NCBI GenBank assembly: GCA_937988745.1
Contig: CALKAR010000174.1
Span: 1 to 64,000 of the forward strand
Source of the DNA: an uncultured Peptococcaceae bacterium
GTDB taxonomy: Bacteria; Bacillota; Limnochordia; Darwinibacteriales; Darwinibacteriaceae
Length of the DNA stretch: 64,000 nucleotides
Direction: 5' to 3'
Positions 40,255 through 48,916 of this stretch are shown here, piece after piece. The position numbers and the translations under genes are program-made. Under the pieces are notes generated by a model. It did no database searches. It saw nothing but the letters and a program-made list of their open reading frames with translations, and was not told the origin of the DNA. Position 1 is the first letter of the stretch. Every line of letters begins with the position of its first letter.

Positions 40255-41644
40255 TTCTCACATCCCACCTATTCCGCTGCTCTGCAATGCTGATTTTGGA
40301 TAATGGTCTGAGTAAGGGTTCGCTAAATGCGAAAAAAAACCTTCCTGCGCCGCTTGAAATCGCAGGAAGGTCAGAGGCTAATCCAGCTTCATAGATCATC
40401 CACTCAGCGAAGCTGCCGTAACCTCGTGTAGGGTCATTGACAAATACATGTGTTACTGCTCCAATCAGCATTCCATCCTGTACAATCGGGCTCCCTGACA
40501 TGCCCTGTACGATACCGCCTGTCTGATTTAGGAGTCGTTGGTCAGTTACTTGGATTACCATACCCTTATCACTGGGTTTTTTCTGATTAACAACCTTGAG
40601 CACTTCCACCGCAAAGCGTTCTACCCGGTTGCCGGAAATCACTGTGTAGATCTCTGCCGGGCCGACCCTCACCTGATGGCTGAAAGCAACAGGAATTGGT
40701 TCAGAAAAATAGGGATGCGCCGGCAGTGACGCCAGTGTTCCAAAGATGCCGAAGTCTGAGTTGAACTCAATGGATCCCAGCAAATCCTGTTCGCCGTGGA
40801 AGAAACCGAGCTTTTCACCTGGTGACCCTCTCAGACCATAACGGATGCTGTCGATCGTCGCTTCCACGATACTCCCGCTGTCAATCAGAAGTTGACGGCC
40901 GGATACGTCAGTAATAGCATGGCCTAGTGCTCCATATTTTCTGGTCTGAGGATCATAGAAAGTAAGCGTGCCCACTCCAGCAGCCGGGTCTTCAAGGATA
41001 ATCCCGAGCAGATACACTTCCGAAGCGTTTCCGAAAACATCAGTGCGGCGGGATTTTACTGGCCTAATCTGACGTGTCATTACCCTCTGATTACGGCGCA
41101 CAACCACGGTCAGCTCCTGTCTACTTTCGGCGGCAGCATTGACCAGATGGCTCACTTGCTCTGGACGATGGATGTCCTGGCCCTCTATGGAGATTAATAT
41201 GTCTCCGGGAAGAATACCTGCATCACGTGCCGGGAAGTAGTCACGTCCATCCATTCCCTGCACAGCGATGACCTCTTTGACCCGCAGTCCATGTGAGCTG
41301 ACCAGTACTCCAATCGATTGACCTCCCGGAAATACTCGAACCAGTGGTACAACGTCGACAACCATTTCACTGATGGGCAGAATACCGAACAAACTTACCT
41401 GATACTTAGTCGTTCCGACCTCATCAGTTTGAAAGAAGAACTCCCCGGCCTTTCCCGTAACATCTGCACCAGTCTCATCAAACAAGCGGAACGGCAGCTG
41501 AATCTTTAAGGACAGCTCCGTTCCTGGAAAAACTCTCACTTCAGATGGTATTCCAGCCCAGTTCACCCATAAGGGCGCACCTACTGCTAGGAAGGTAATA
41601 CTCAGCAGAACAAAAATAGCGACGGCAAAAAAAACCCTCCGCAT
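40214..41644 (-). CDS. spoIVB: SpoIVB serine peptidase with an abnormal C-terminal extension
   Basis: About 476 aa; B. subtilis SpoIVB is ~425. N-terminal membrane anchor (about 5-24), PDZ domain (RDAGILPGDILISIEGQDI), and the SpoIVB peptidase domain with His in ALGHAITD and Ser in MSGSPIVQDG. It is secreted from the forespore and triggers pro-sigma-K processing. The protein should end soon after AEWMIYEAGLAS, but the frame runs on ~45 codons through a terminator hairpin (40332-40370, encoding GRFFF) into glmS. Stops exist in both other frames just before that hairpin (TGA 40371-40373; TAG 40378-40380), so a frameshift or sequence error is likely. ATG at 41644 preferred over the GTG at 41656. 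Confidence 0.85.
   Translation of the reverse strand: MRRVFFAVAIFVLLSITFLAVGAPLWVNWAGIPSEVRVFPGTELSLKIQLPFRLFDETGADVTGKAGEFFFQTDEVGTTKYQVSLFGILPISEMVVDVVPLVRVFPGGQSIGVLVSSHGLRVKEVIAVQGMDGRDYFPARDAGILPGDILISIEGQDIHRPEQVSHLVNAAAESRQELTVVVRRNQRVMTRQIRPVKSRRTDVFGNASEVYLLGIILEDPAAGVGTLTFYDPQTRKYGALGHAITDVSGRQLLIDSGSIVEATIDSIRYGLRGSPGEKLGFFHGEQDLLGSIEFNSDFGIFGTLASLPAHPYFSEPIPVAFSHQVRVGPAEIYTVISGNRVERFAVEVLKVVNQKKPSDKGMVIQVTDQRLLNQTGGIVQGMSGSPIVQDGMLIGAVTHVFVNDPTRGYGSFAEWMIYEAGLASDLPAISSGAGRFFFAFSEPLLRPLSKISIAEQRNRWDVRSEWQNAGIRGYWF
40332..40370 (-). terminator. Perfect intrinsic terminator inside the spoIVB reading frame
   Basis: CCTTCCTGCG (40361-40370) and CGCAGGAAGG (40340-40349) form a perfect 10-bp stem with an 11-nt loop, followed by eight Ts (40332-40339). 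It should end recN/spoIVB transcripts before glmS, 118 nt upstream of the present spoIVB stop codon. Confidence 0.9.
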
Positions 41645-41712
41645 GCCTCTCCCCACCCCTCAAGCTTGTCTGCTTGTAGGGTGCCCGCGCCTGCGGAGAG
41701 ATATAAAAGGAA

Positions 41713-43410
41713 CTACATGCCACCAGCTCGTTCTAGAAGCTCTTCAGCATGTTTGGTCGTGATCGAATCAGCACTCTCTGATCCGCCCAGCATGCGCGTT
41801 AGCTCAGCGATCCGGGCAGGCTTATCTAACTCCTGAACAGAAATGGTGGTACGTTCGCCAGAAGTTGCTTTGGTCACCGCATAATGATGGGCGCCGAAAC
41901 TCGCGATTACAGGCAGATGAGTAACACACATAACCTGGCAGCTTGCGCTGAGGGCCTTTAGTTTCTCCGCCAGTTTTCCAGCCGTCTGACCGCCTATACC
42001 AGTGTCAATCTCATCAAAAACAATGGTGGGAATCGCTTCTGTCTGGGCCAAGATCACCTTGATAGCCAGCATTACCCGAGATAACTCACCACCAGAAGCG
42101 ATGCGAGACAAAGGCTTCAACTCTTCGCCTACATTAGGCGCTATCATGAATTGAACCCGCTCGAGACCCTCCTGGCTCGGGACCATTTTTTCTTGAGCAC
42201 CATTATCTTCGAAACTGACAACAAAGCGCGTGTTGTTCATATTGAGATCAGCCAGCTGCTCCTCAACCTGTCTCTCCAATGTGGCTGCTAGTTCCCGGCG
42301 AAGCGTACTGACAAGCCGCGCTTGTTCAAGCCACGCATTCCAGGCATGTTCTAACTCATGCTGCAGTTCTTGACTGCGTTCTGCACTGCTCTCTAAGAAC
42401 TCTAACTCCTGCTGCGCCTCAGAAGCGAAGAGGAGGATTTCTTCTACTGAATCACCATATTTTCGTTTGAGGGTTTCAATTAAATCTAGACGAGTCTCCA
42501 CCTCATTCAAACGTTCGGGTTCTAGTTCGAAGCGATCTAAGTAAGACCACAGCTCTAGGCTTACCTCCCCGACCTGCGCTACCGCACTCGTCAGCAGTTC
42601 CGCGGCTGAGACAAGTTCCTCATCATAATGGCTGGCGCGTTCTAGCTCCGCTTGAGCCAGGTTCAGCTTGCGTATGACGGATTCGACATGCCCGTCCGCA
42701 TCATTGAGCAGACCATAGGCTGTTCCGACAGCTTTGCGCAGTCGGTCAAGATTGGCCAGCCGCTTACGCTCTGCCTGCAGCGCTTCTTCTTCTCCTACTT
42801 TCAATCCCGCTCCTTCAATCTCCTCCAGCTGAAAGCGCAGCAGATCGATGCGGCGGTTTCGCTCCCGCTCATCTCCTGAAAGCAGATTCATTTCCCGCCG
42901 AATGCTTGACCAGGCTTCGTGTTTCGCCCCCAGTTTGTCCAACTCACGCTGATGTGCTTCACCACCGAAGGCATCGAGATACATAAGATGGCGGCTTGGA
43001 TTCAGCAGACTGCGGCTGTCGTGCTGGCCTACAATTTCTGCCAAGTATGAACCAAACTCGGCCAACTGAGAAACGCTGACAAGCTTGCCGTTTAAGCGAC
43101 ATCGGTTGCGTCCGTGGTTCGAGACTTCTCTCGTAATAACCACTTCTTCATCAAAATCGATTCCCCATTCTTTGAGGAGCTGGACGACATCGTCATCGTG
43201 TACTGCAAACACACCTTGAATGGTGCAGCTGTTTGCTCCGGTACGAATCATCTCAGCCGATGCTCGACGTCCCAAGAGAAGCCCTAGAGCATCAATAATG
43301 ATGGATTTTCCGGCACCGGTTTCACCTGTAAGTACACTAAACCCAGAATAGAATGATAATTCCAACTGCTCAATTAGGGCAAAGTTTTGAATCGATAATT
43401 CCCTCAGCAC
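41713..43410 (-). CDS. recN: DNA repair protein RecN (SMC-like ATPase)
   Basis: 565 aa from the GTG at 43410. Walker A in GFSVLTGETGAGKSIIIDALGLLLG, long central coiled coils, and a C-terminal signature/Walker B (LSRIASGGELSRVMLAIK, TIVFDEIDTGIGG). It acts in double-strand break repair. The frame is open upstream to 43455 inside argR, but homologues begin at LRELSIQNFAL. It lies between argR and spoIVB as in B. subtilis. Confidence 0.95.
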   Translation of the reverse strand: MLRELSIQNFALIEQLELSFYSGFSVLTGETGAGKSIIIDALGLLLGRRASAEMIRTGANSCTIQGVFAVHDDDVVQLLKEWGIDFDEEVVITREVSNHGRNRCRLNGKLVSVSQLAEFGSYLAEIVGQHDSRSLLNPSRHLMYLDAFGGEAHQRELDKLGAKHEAWSSIRREMNLLSGDERERNRRIDLLRFQLEEIEGAGLKVGEEEALQAERKRLANLDRLRKAVGTAYGLLNDADGHVESVIRKLNLAQAELERASHYDEELVSAAELLTSAVAQVGEVSLELWSYLDRFELEPERLNEVETRLDLIETLKRKYGDSVEEILLFASEAQQELEFLESSAERSQELQHELEHAWNAWLEQARLVSTLRRELAATLERQVEEQLADLNMNNTRFVVSFEDNGAQEKMVPSQEGLERVQFMIAPNVGEELKPLSRIASGGELSRVMLAIKVILAQTEAIPTIVFDEIDTGIGGQTAGKLAEKLKALSASCQVMCVTHLPVIASFGAHHYAVTKATSGERTTISVQELDKPARIAELTRMLGGSESADSITTKHAEELLERAGGM

Positions 43411-43414
43411 ATGC

Positions 43415-43897
43415 TCACCCTTCCAAAAGGTCCATGAGGCGATCGAATACTGCACCTGCTCTGCCTGGAGGTCTGCTCATTTTTTCTTCCTCTTCAGGAC
43501 GAACCATGAGCAGAATTACGTCATCTCCTGCGATGCTGCCTACAAGCTCTGGCCAGTCTAACTCATCTATGACCGCAGCTACCGCATGGGCACCGCCTGG
43601 GTATGTTTTCACAATCAAAAAATGACCGACAAAATCGACTTCCCTTACGTAATCCTCAAATATACGCTTGGCCCGGCGGAGGAGATCGCCCTTGGTCTGA
43701 CCAACCGGTAGAGCATATTTGTACCCACCCTTGCCATTGGGTACCTTGGCAAGCCGAAGCTCCTTAATGTCTCTTGACACAGTGGCCTGTGTCACATGAA
43801 AGCCTGCCTCACGCAGGAGCGCTAACAATTCCTCCTGGGTTTCCACCTCATGGTTGCGAACGATTTCAATTAAATGATTCTGCCGTCTTAGTTTCAC
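43415..43897 (-). CDS. argR: Arginine repressor ArgR/AhrC
   Basis: About 160 aa. The N-terminal winged helix (QEELLALLREAGFHVTQATVSRDIKELRL) is followed by the C-terminal arginine-binding domain (VDFVGHFLIVKTYPGGAHAVAAVID, GSIAGDDVILLMVR). Controls arginine biosynthesis and catabolism. GGGGAG lies 9 nt before the GTG at 43897; a TTG three codons upstream is too close. C-terminus is ~10 residues longer than usual. Stop is 4 nt from the recN start. Confidence 0.93.
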   Translation of the reverse strand: MKLRRQNHLIEIVRNHEVETQEELLALLREAGFHVTQATVSRDIKELRLAKVPNGKGGYKYALPVGQTKGDLLRRAKRIFEDYVREVDFVGHFLIVKTYPGGAHAVAAVIDELDWPELVGSIAGDDVILLMVRPEEEEKMSRPPGRAGAVFDRLMDLLEG

Positions 43898-43917
43898 AAC
43901 TGACAACTCCCCACAAG

Positions 43918-44769
43918 CTAGTATCGCGGTTCCCTTAGGCGCGTGTTGAGAATCTCGAAAAAGCCCCGCCCGCTAACTTTGACGAATTTCGCTTTGGTTT
44001 GAGCCTGTACTACCTCTACCGTATCTCTAGGCTGCAGCGGAAAGCCTTCCTGCCCATCAATGGTCAGCATCACTTGCTCGCCTCCACCCTTGAGTTTGAG
44101 GCGTACGTGAGCTTCAGGCCGAGCCACTACAGAACGAGAAGAGAGGGTATGAGGGCAAATCGGTGTAATGCAGATACAGTCCAACAGGGGTTCAATTATT
44201 GGACCACCCGCTGAGAGTGAATAAGCAGTAGAACCGGTCGGCGTAGCAACGATAATGCCATCGGCCTTATAATCTGTTACGTGGTGATGATCGATGAAGG
44301 CGCTCACATTGATCATGCGGGCAAACGTCCCGCGTGTAACCACTATATCATTGAGCGCGCGAAAGCACGCCACTTCTGTGGCGTCTCGCAGTACACGCCC
44401 TTCAATCATCATCCGCTCTTCCACAACAAAGTCGCCAGCCAACACCCGCTCTAAGGCCGGTGCCAACTCTTCATCTGTGTCGAGTTCGGTGAGAAACCCT
44501 AAATGTCCCATGTTGATTCCTAAGACAGGTTTCCCAAAACTCGATGCAAGGCGTGCTGCTCTAAGCAAAGTACCATCGCCGCCCAACACGAGTAGAACAT
44601 CAATTAGTGCCATGTAACCAGGCCGGCTCAACGATGGACAGTCTAACAGTTGACCAGTGGAACTGTCAACCAGCACTTCAATCCCGCGATCCTGCAGACG
44701 CGCAATAAGCCGTTCTGCAAACGCTACTGCCTCCGGCTTACCCCTGTTCACCATGATCCCAAACCGCAC
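43918..44769 (-). CDS. nadK: NAD kinase
   Basis: 283 aa from the GTG at 44769 (AAAGGAG, 8 nt). GGDGTLLRAARL with the catalytic Asp, NMGHLGFLTE and TPTGSTAYSLSAGGP are the family signatures. It phosphorylates NAD to NADP. The frame upstream to 44823 overlaps tlyA and lacks support. Located between tlyA and argR, the common clostridial order. Confidence 0.95.
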   Translation of the reverse strand: MRFGIMVNRGKPEAVAFAERLIARLQDRGIEVLVDSSTGQLLDCPSLSRPGYMALIDVLLVLGGDGTLLRAARLASSFGKPVLGINMGHLGFLTELDTDEELAPALERVLAGDFVVEERMMIEGRVLRDATEVACFRALNDIVVTRGTFARMINVSAFIDHHHVTDYKADGIIVATPTGSTAYSLSAGGPIIEPLLDCICITPICPHTLSSRSVVARPEAHVRLKLKGGGEQVMLTIDGQEGFPLQPRDTVEVVQAQTKAKFVKVSGRGFFEILNTRLREPRY

Positions 44770-44785
44770 CGTTCGTACTCCTTTA

Positions 44786-45583
44786 CTATGGCTGTTTATG
44801 GGCCTGCCACGCCTGCTCCACAATATCCAAGCAGCGGCCTTCCCACGACTGTGCAGGACAAGCTTTCTTGAAGTAGGCCAAATACTCTATATTCCCCTCA
44901 GGTCCGGTGATAGGCGAAAAGTCCAACTTAACAAGTCCCGCACCTTCGGACTGCAGGTCCTGGCTTAGACGTTCGAGCACCTCCACATGGACAGCTGGAT
45001 CTCGGACTACTCCCTTCTTACCCACATGCTCCCGGCCAGCTTCAAATTGAGGTTTAATTAGGGCCACGACTTGGCCGGTGTCTTTCAAAAGCGACAAGAC
45101 AACGTGAAAAATCTTGGTCAAGGAGATAAAAGAGACATCGATAACGGCCAAATCAACCTTTTCGGGAAAGCTGTTTGGGTCTACATGCCTGATATTCGTG
45201 CGTTCCATGACGACCACCCGCGGATCTTGGCGAAGTTTCCAGTCGAGCTGGCCATAGCCTACGTCAATGGCATACACTCGAACAGCACCCCGCTGCAGTA
45301 GACAGTCAGTGAATCCGCCAGTGGAGGCACCGACATCAACGGCTGTCAGTCCGGTAGGATCGATCTCAAAAACCTCAAGTGCTTTCTCCAATTTGAGGCC
45401 ACCGCGACTCACGTATGGAATAGCTGGCCCTTTGACTTCTATCTGAGCATCCTCGCTTACGCTGGTACCTGGTTTGGTAACCTTCTGGCCGTCGACATAG
45501 ACGAGCCCTGCCATGATAGCTGCTTTAGCCTTTTCCCGTGATTCAGCCAAATTCCTCTTGGCTAACAATTGATCCAATCTCAT
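44786..45583 (-). CDS. tlyA: TlyA-family rRNA 2'-O-methyltransferase (hemolysin A-like)
   Basis: 265 aa. An N-terminal S4 domain (MRLDQLLAKRNLAESREKAK, residues 1-60) and an FtsJ/RrmJ-like SAM domain with VDVGASTGGFTDCLLQRGA and LIKPQFEAGRE. It methylates rRNA cytidines in homologues; the old hemolysin name is misleading. Downstream of dxs by 8 nt, as in B. subtilis (yqxC). Confidence 0.93.
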   Translation of the reverse strand: MRLDQLLAKRNLAESREKAKAAIMAGLVYVDGQKVTKPGTSVSEDAQIEVKGPAIPYVSRGGLKLEKALEVFEIDPTGLTAVDVGASTGGFTDCLLQRGAVRVYAIDVGYGQLDWKLRQDPRVVVMERTNIRHVDPNSFPEKVDLAVIDVSFISLTKIFHVVLSLLKDTGQVVALIKPQFEAGREHVGKKGVVRDPAVHVEVLERLSQDLQSEGAGLVKLDFSPITGPEGNIEYLAYFKKACPAQSWEGRCLDIVEQAWQAHKQP

Positions 45584-45591
45584 GTTGAGTT

Positions 45592-47472
45592 CTAATCTCC
45601 TTTAGCTGCCGCAGCAGGTAAATCCTGGCCAAGCAAGCTCCGCACAGCCTGCGCGATGCCTTCAGCCGTCAGGCCATACTGTTCATGAAGTTTGGCGATG
45701 GGCCCTTGCGGAACAAACTCATCGGGATATCCCAATCTGGTTACCATAATGCCAGGTTCACTGCTTAATAATTCCAGAATACTGCTGCCAAATCCTCCGG
45801 CCAAAACGTTATCTTCTACCGTAATGACATGTCGCGCCGCGCGGGCTAAACGCAGTATTGCAGCAGAATCGAGCGGTTTAATGCTGCGTACGTTTACCAC
45901 ACTACAGTCAAGTGCTGGGTACAGGCGCTCGGCGGCCGCTAGAGCTTGTTCAACCATGGGACCTACGGCTAAGATAAGGCAATCTCTGCCAGACCGCACT
46001 TCCTCAGAGAGAATAGGCTGTGTGATGTCAACAGCACCAACGTCGGTCGGAGTTCCAGTACTGCTTCTCGGATAGCGAATTGCCACGGGATGATCCTGAG
46101 CAATGGCCCAGGTCAGCATTTCTGCCAGTTCTTGACCAGAACTAGGTGCTAAGATTGTGATTCCTGGGATATGCCGCAAGAAGCTGAGGTCAAACACGCC
46201 ATGATGGGTTGGACCATCATCACCTACCACCCCAGCGCGATCAATCCCGATTACCACCGGCAGACCCTGTAGGCAGATGTCATGCAGTACCTGATCATAA
46301 CCACGCTGCAGAAAGGTAGAATAAAGTGCTACCACAGGTCTTAATCCATCCGCAGCCATCCCCGCCGCCAAAGTAAGAGCGTGCTGCTCAGCTATTCCCA
46401 CATCAAAGAAACGGTCTGGAAACCTTTCGGCAAACTTACTCAGGCCAGTTCCATCAGCCATTGCAGCTGTAATTGCTACGATACGGTCATCTTCTTCAGC
46501 CAGTTTCTCCACAGTGGAACCAAAAACTTGACTAAAGCTGACTTCCTTGTCATGAGGGTCTTTGACGAGAGGCCCAATTCCGTGAAATTTTGCCGGGTTT
46601 TCTTCAGCAGGCGCATACCCCTTGCCCTTCTGCGTATGCACGTGAATTAACACGGGGCCATGACGCTGAATCCCATCTCGGATCGCTTTGCGAAGCTGTC
46701 CAATGTTGTGCCCATCAAAGGGGCCTGAATAAGTAAACCCAAACTCTTCAAACAGCTGTCCTGGAAGCATATTCTTCAAGGCTTCCTTGAGACTGTGGGT
46801 TAGCTTCGACATGGAACTGCCAATCGCCGGAATGCGGCTGATCAAATGTGTTAGTTCTTCTCTGGCCCGATACAGCGTCGGATCGAGTCGCAGACGACTG
46901 AGGTAATCAGCTAATGCACCTACATTATTGGCGATCGACATCTCATTATCATTTAAAATAACTACGATATCACGCTGCAGCGAACCAATGTGGTTCAGCG
47001 CTTCAAAGGCCATTCCGCCGGTAAGGGCACCGTCACCTACTACCGCAACAACGTTGTAATCTAAACCAAAATGATCCCGGGCTATAGCCATTCCTGCTGC
47101 TGCAGAAATTGCGGTTGAGCTGTGACCCACCCCAAAGTGATCGTGCTCGCTTTCACTGCGTCTGGGGAATCCGGAGATTCCGCCCAGCTGCCGCAGAGTG
47201 GAGAATTGGTGAAAACGCCCTGTTAGAATTTTATGCGCATAACACTGATGCCCTACGTCCCAGACAATCCGATCTTCAGGGCTGGAAAGAACAGAGTGAA
47301 GTGCGATAGTAAGTTCTACTACCCCTAGGTTAGCACCTAGGTGACCTCCATTTTTCTCCACCGTTGTGATAATCAGATGACGAATCTCTTCTGCAAGCTG
47401 TTCCAGCTCTTCTAAATTCAGTGCCCTGAGATCCTGAGGACCGGAAATCTGATTAAGTAGTTGATAAAGCAT
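45592..47472 (-). CDS. dxs: 1-deoxy-D-xylulose-5-phosphate synthase
   Basis: 626 aa from the ATG at 47472 (AAGAGGT, 6 nt). Thiamine-diphosphate site VVGDGALTGGMAFEALN, transketolase motif DGPTHHGVFDLSFLRHIPG, and the N-terminal HLGANLGVVELTIALH. First step of the MEP isoprenoid pathway, next to ispA. It begins 95 nt below the OLE RNA terminator; no clear promoter of its own, so it may depend on read-through or an unseen promoter. Confidence 0.96.
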   Translation of the reverse strand: MLYQLLNQISGPQDLRALNLEELEQLAEEIRHLIITTVEKNGGHLGANLGVVELTIALHSVLSSPEDRIVWDVGHQCYAHKILTGRFHQFSTLRQLGGISGFPRRSESEHDHFGVGHSSTAISAAAGMAIARDHFGLDYNVVAVVGDGALTGGMAFEALNHIGSLQRDIVVILNDNEMSIANNVGALADYLSRLRLDPTLYRAREELTHLISRIPAIGSSMSKLTHSLKEALKNMLPGQLFEEFGFTYSGPFDGHNIGQLRKAIRDGIQRHGPVLIHVHTQKGKGYAPAEENPAKFHGIGPLVKDPHDKEVSFSQVFGSTVEKLAEEDDRIVAITAAMADGTGLSKFAERFPDRFFDVGIAEQHALTLAAGMAADGLRPVVALYSTFLQRGYDQVLHDICLQGLPVVIGIDRAGVVGDDGPTHHGVFDLSFLRHIPGITILAPSSGQELAEMLTWAIAQDHPVAIRYPRSSTGTPTDVGAVDITQPILSEEVRSGRDCLILAVGPMVEQALAAAERLYPALDCSVVNVRSIKPLDSAAILRLARAARHVITVEDNVLAGGFGSSILELLSSEPGIMVTRLGYPDEFVPQGPIAKLHEQYGLTAEGIAQAVRSLLGQDLPAAAAKGD

Positions 47473-47567
47473 TCTATTACCTCTTTTTCGGCTTTTATGA
47501 TCGGCCAATACTCACAAACATTATTTCCCGCAGGATTCATCTTCTTACACAGAGCAGGAACCAGAAT

Positions 47568-47604
47568 AAAAAAAACGGAGTAACCATCATTTTGACTGTT
47601 ACTC
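47568..47604 (-). terminator. Intrinsic terminator of the OLE RNA
   Basis: GAGTAAC (47598-47604) pairs with GTTACTC (47578-47584), 13-nt loop, then CG and eight Ts on the minus strand. Confidence 0.88.
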
Positions 47605-48275
47605 GTTGAAGACCGACGCTAATAGTTATGTAGAAACGGCAAATGGCAGCATCTTGGGTAAAGATTGTGGCTTAGGTCCAGCAGGTTTTCCCAAAGGCCT
47701 TCCAGCTCGTCGCCGCAGCTGGCGGTTCCCCCTTTCCGGCCTCTTCGCTCTGTCACCATAAGCGAGGCTGGATTACCACTTAGTCCACACCGTAATCCCC
47801 AAGATACTATCGCTGAACGAAACAGTCTAGGAGCTTTCCTCAGCGCCATCCTTTATTGTCTAGCCTCTTTTGCAGCGACGGTTTCAAGCGCTCCTATCTC
47901 TCGATAGTCGAACAATTGCCTCTGGCCACAAGGCGCCTGTTCTTGAAACGCTATCCCCCAGCCACCACTCAAGGCAGGCTACGCTGCACACAACACTGAT
48001 GTACAAAGAATTGCATCGTGGCGTATCGCGTGCAGGTTTAATCCCAAACCATAGGGAAGCGCTCTCCGCTGCCCCACGCATTTGGGTCTCCGTGGGGGAA
48101 GGGTAAGCCTACATGCCCTTGTAGATTCCCCTTCCCCCTTAACCCCCAGCAACAGCCCCCGACTGGGCGTCGAAGGCCACCACCAGAGACTTCATCGATG
48201 TGCCCTTAACGGATTTTTAGGCCCGTCTTCGACAACAAGGTGGCGACTAGAATACTGCGCCATTTGCCTTATCTT
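47568..48275 (-). ncRNA. ole: OLE RNA (ornate, large, extremophilic RNA)
   Basis: About 708 nt with no credible protein on either strand, placed between oapA and dxs exactly as described for OLE RNAs (ispA-oapA-OLE-dxs). It has a consensus promoter at its 5' side and an intrinsic terminator at its 3' side (GAGTAAC / GTTACTC, eight Ts at 47568-47575). The RNA is rich in stable pairings: GTCGAAG/CTTCGAC (48169-48175 with 48227-48233), a 10-bp G/C stem at 48094-48103 with 48129-48138 containing an inner 5-bp stem, CCCCACG/CGTGGGG at 48072-48097 that competes with it, and an 8-bp stem at 47881-47888 with 47942-47949. OLE RNA forms membrane RNPs with OapA and affects alcohol, cold and Mg2+ tolerance in Halalkalibacterium. 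Identity rests on synteny, size, structure and partner; 5' end is predicted. Confidence 0.85.
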
Positions 48276-48281
48276 GACGGT

Positions 48282-48311
48282 ATTATAACATATGCGAGAC
48301 AGCCAATGCAA
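48282..48311 (-). promoter_or_regulatory. Promoter of the OLE RNA
   Basis: TTGCAT (48306-48311), 18-nt spacer, TATAAT (48282-48287). It begins 12 nt after the oapA stop codon and predicts a start near 48275, so OLE RNA need not be processed from the oapA mRNA. Confidence 0.8.
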
Positions 48312-48323
48312 GTAAACACCCGC

Positions 48324-48902
48324 TTACCGGCTCCGGCGCTTCTTCCGGGCGCGTCCACCTTTTTCGCCGAATTTAAAGCCTACTTTTTTCAAGCCATAGA
48401 TAACTTTACCAGCAACAAGCAGGATTTCGCGCGATCTGGATATAGCAAAGGACTTGGCCATTGCTTTACCTCCCACAGTCAATGCTGCGATAACAGCAAT
48501 CATCAAGGTACTGAGCAGGGTCTCTGTTAAGGGAAAACCAAGCGCCGACAGCTGAAACACGATGCTTGCTCCCACCGCTCCACTCAAAGTACCGCCAATA
48601 TCTCCCACAACATCGTTGCAAAAGACTGACACTTGATCCGCATTTCGCACAAGCCAAATTCCCTCTCGAGCTCCGCGAACCCTGTTTGAAGCCATCGCAT
48701 GAAAGGGCGTCTCCCGGCCTGCTGCAGCTGCGACACCGATAACGTCGAAGATTATTCCCATAAGGATGATTCCGAAAAGCAGCACAAAGCTGAGAGGCAG
48801 AGAAAAAACTGACATCAGGCTGTTGCTGCCCAAATTAAGGACGATCGAAAGGACAAACGTGGTCAGCGTCAGTACCACTACACTTCGCCAGCGACTTGCC
48901 AA
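48324..48902 (-). CDS. oapA: OLE-associated membrane protein OapA
   Basis: 192 aa from the TTG at 48902 (AAGGAG 9 nt upstream, overlapping the ispA stop region). About four membrane segments (roughly residues 7-27, 33-60, 100-122, 128-148), conserved-looking cytosolic parts (RETPFHAMASNRVRGAREG, NADQVSVFCNDVVGDIGG) and a strongly basic C-terminus (RARKKRRSR) suited to RNA binding. OapA binds OLE RNA at the membrane; the gene always lies directly upstream of ole. Identified by topology, size and synteny together with the adjacent RNA. A longer frame to 49001 lies within ispA and is not supported. Confidence 0.85.
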   Translation of the reverse strand: MASRWRSVVVLTLTTFVLSIVLNLGSNSLMSVFSLPLSFVLLFGIILMGIIFDVIGVAAAAGRETPFHAMASNRVRGAREGIWLVRNADQVSVFCNDVVGDIGGTLSGAVGASIVFQLSALGFPLTETLLSTLMIAVIAALTVGGKAMAKSFAISRSREILLVAGKVIYGLKKVGFKFGEKGGRARKKRRSR

Positions 48903-48916
48903 GACAGATCTCTCCT

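Noticed and set aside
40255..40331. Promoter for glmS between the spoIVB-internal terminator and the glmS start
   Set aside because: Only weak -10-like strings (TATCCA, CATTAT) with no fitting -35; I could not support a call, so the true promoter may be read-through, alternative sigma or further upstream.
41645..41712. Sigma-F/G-type promoter before spoIVB
   Set aside because: A loose TATAT / GCACCCTA pair is present but too far from consensus to claim.
47600..48300. Several 60-80 codon open frames on both strands in the dxs-oapA gap
   Set aside because: No ribosome sites, unlikely compositions, mutually overlapping; the region is better explained as structured RNA.
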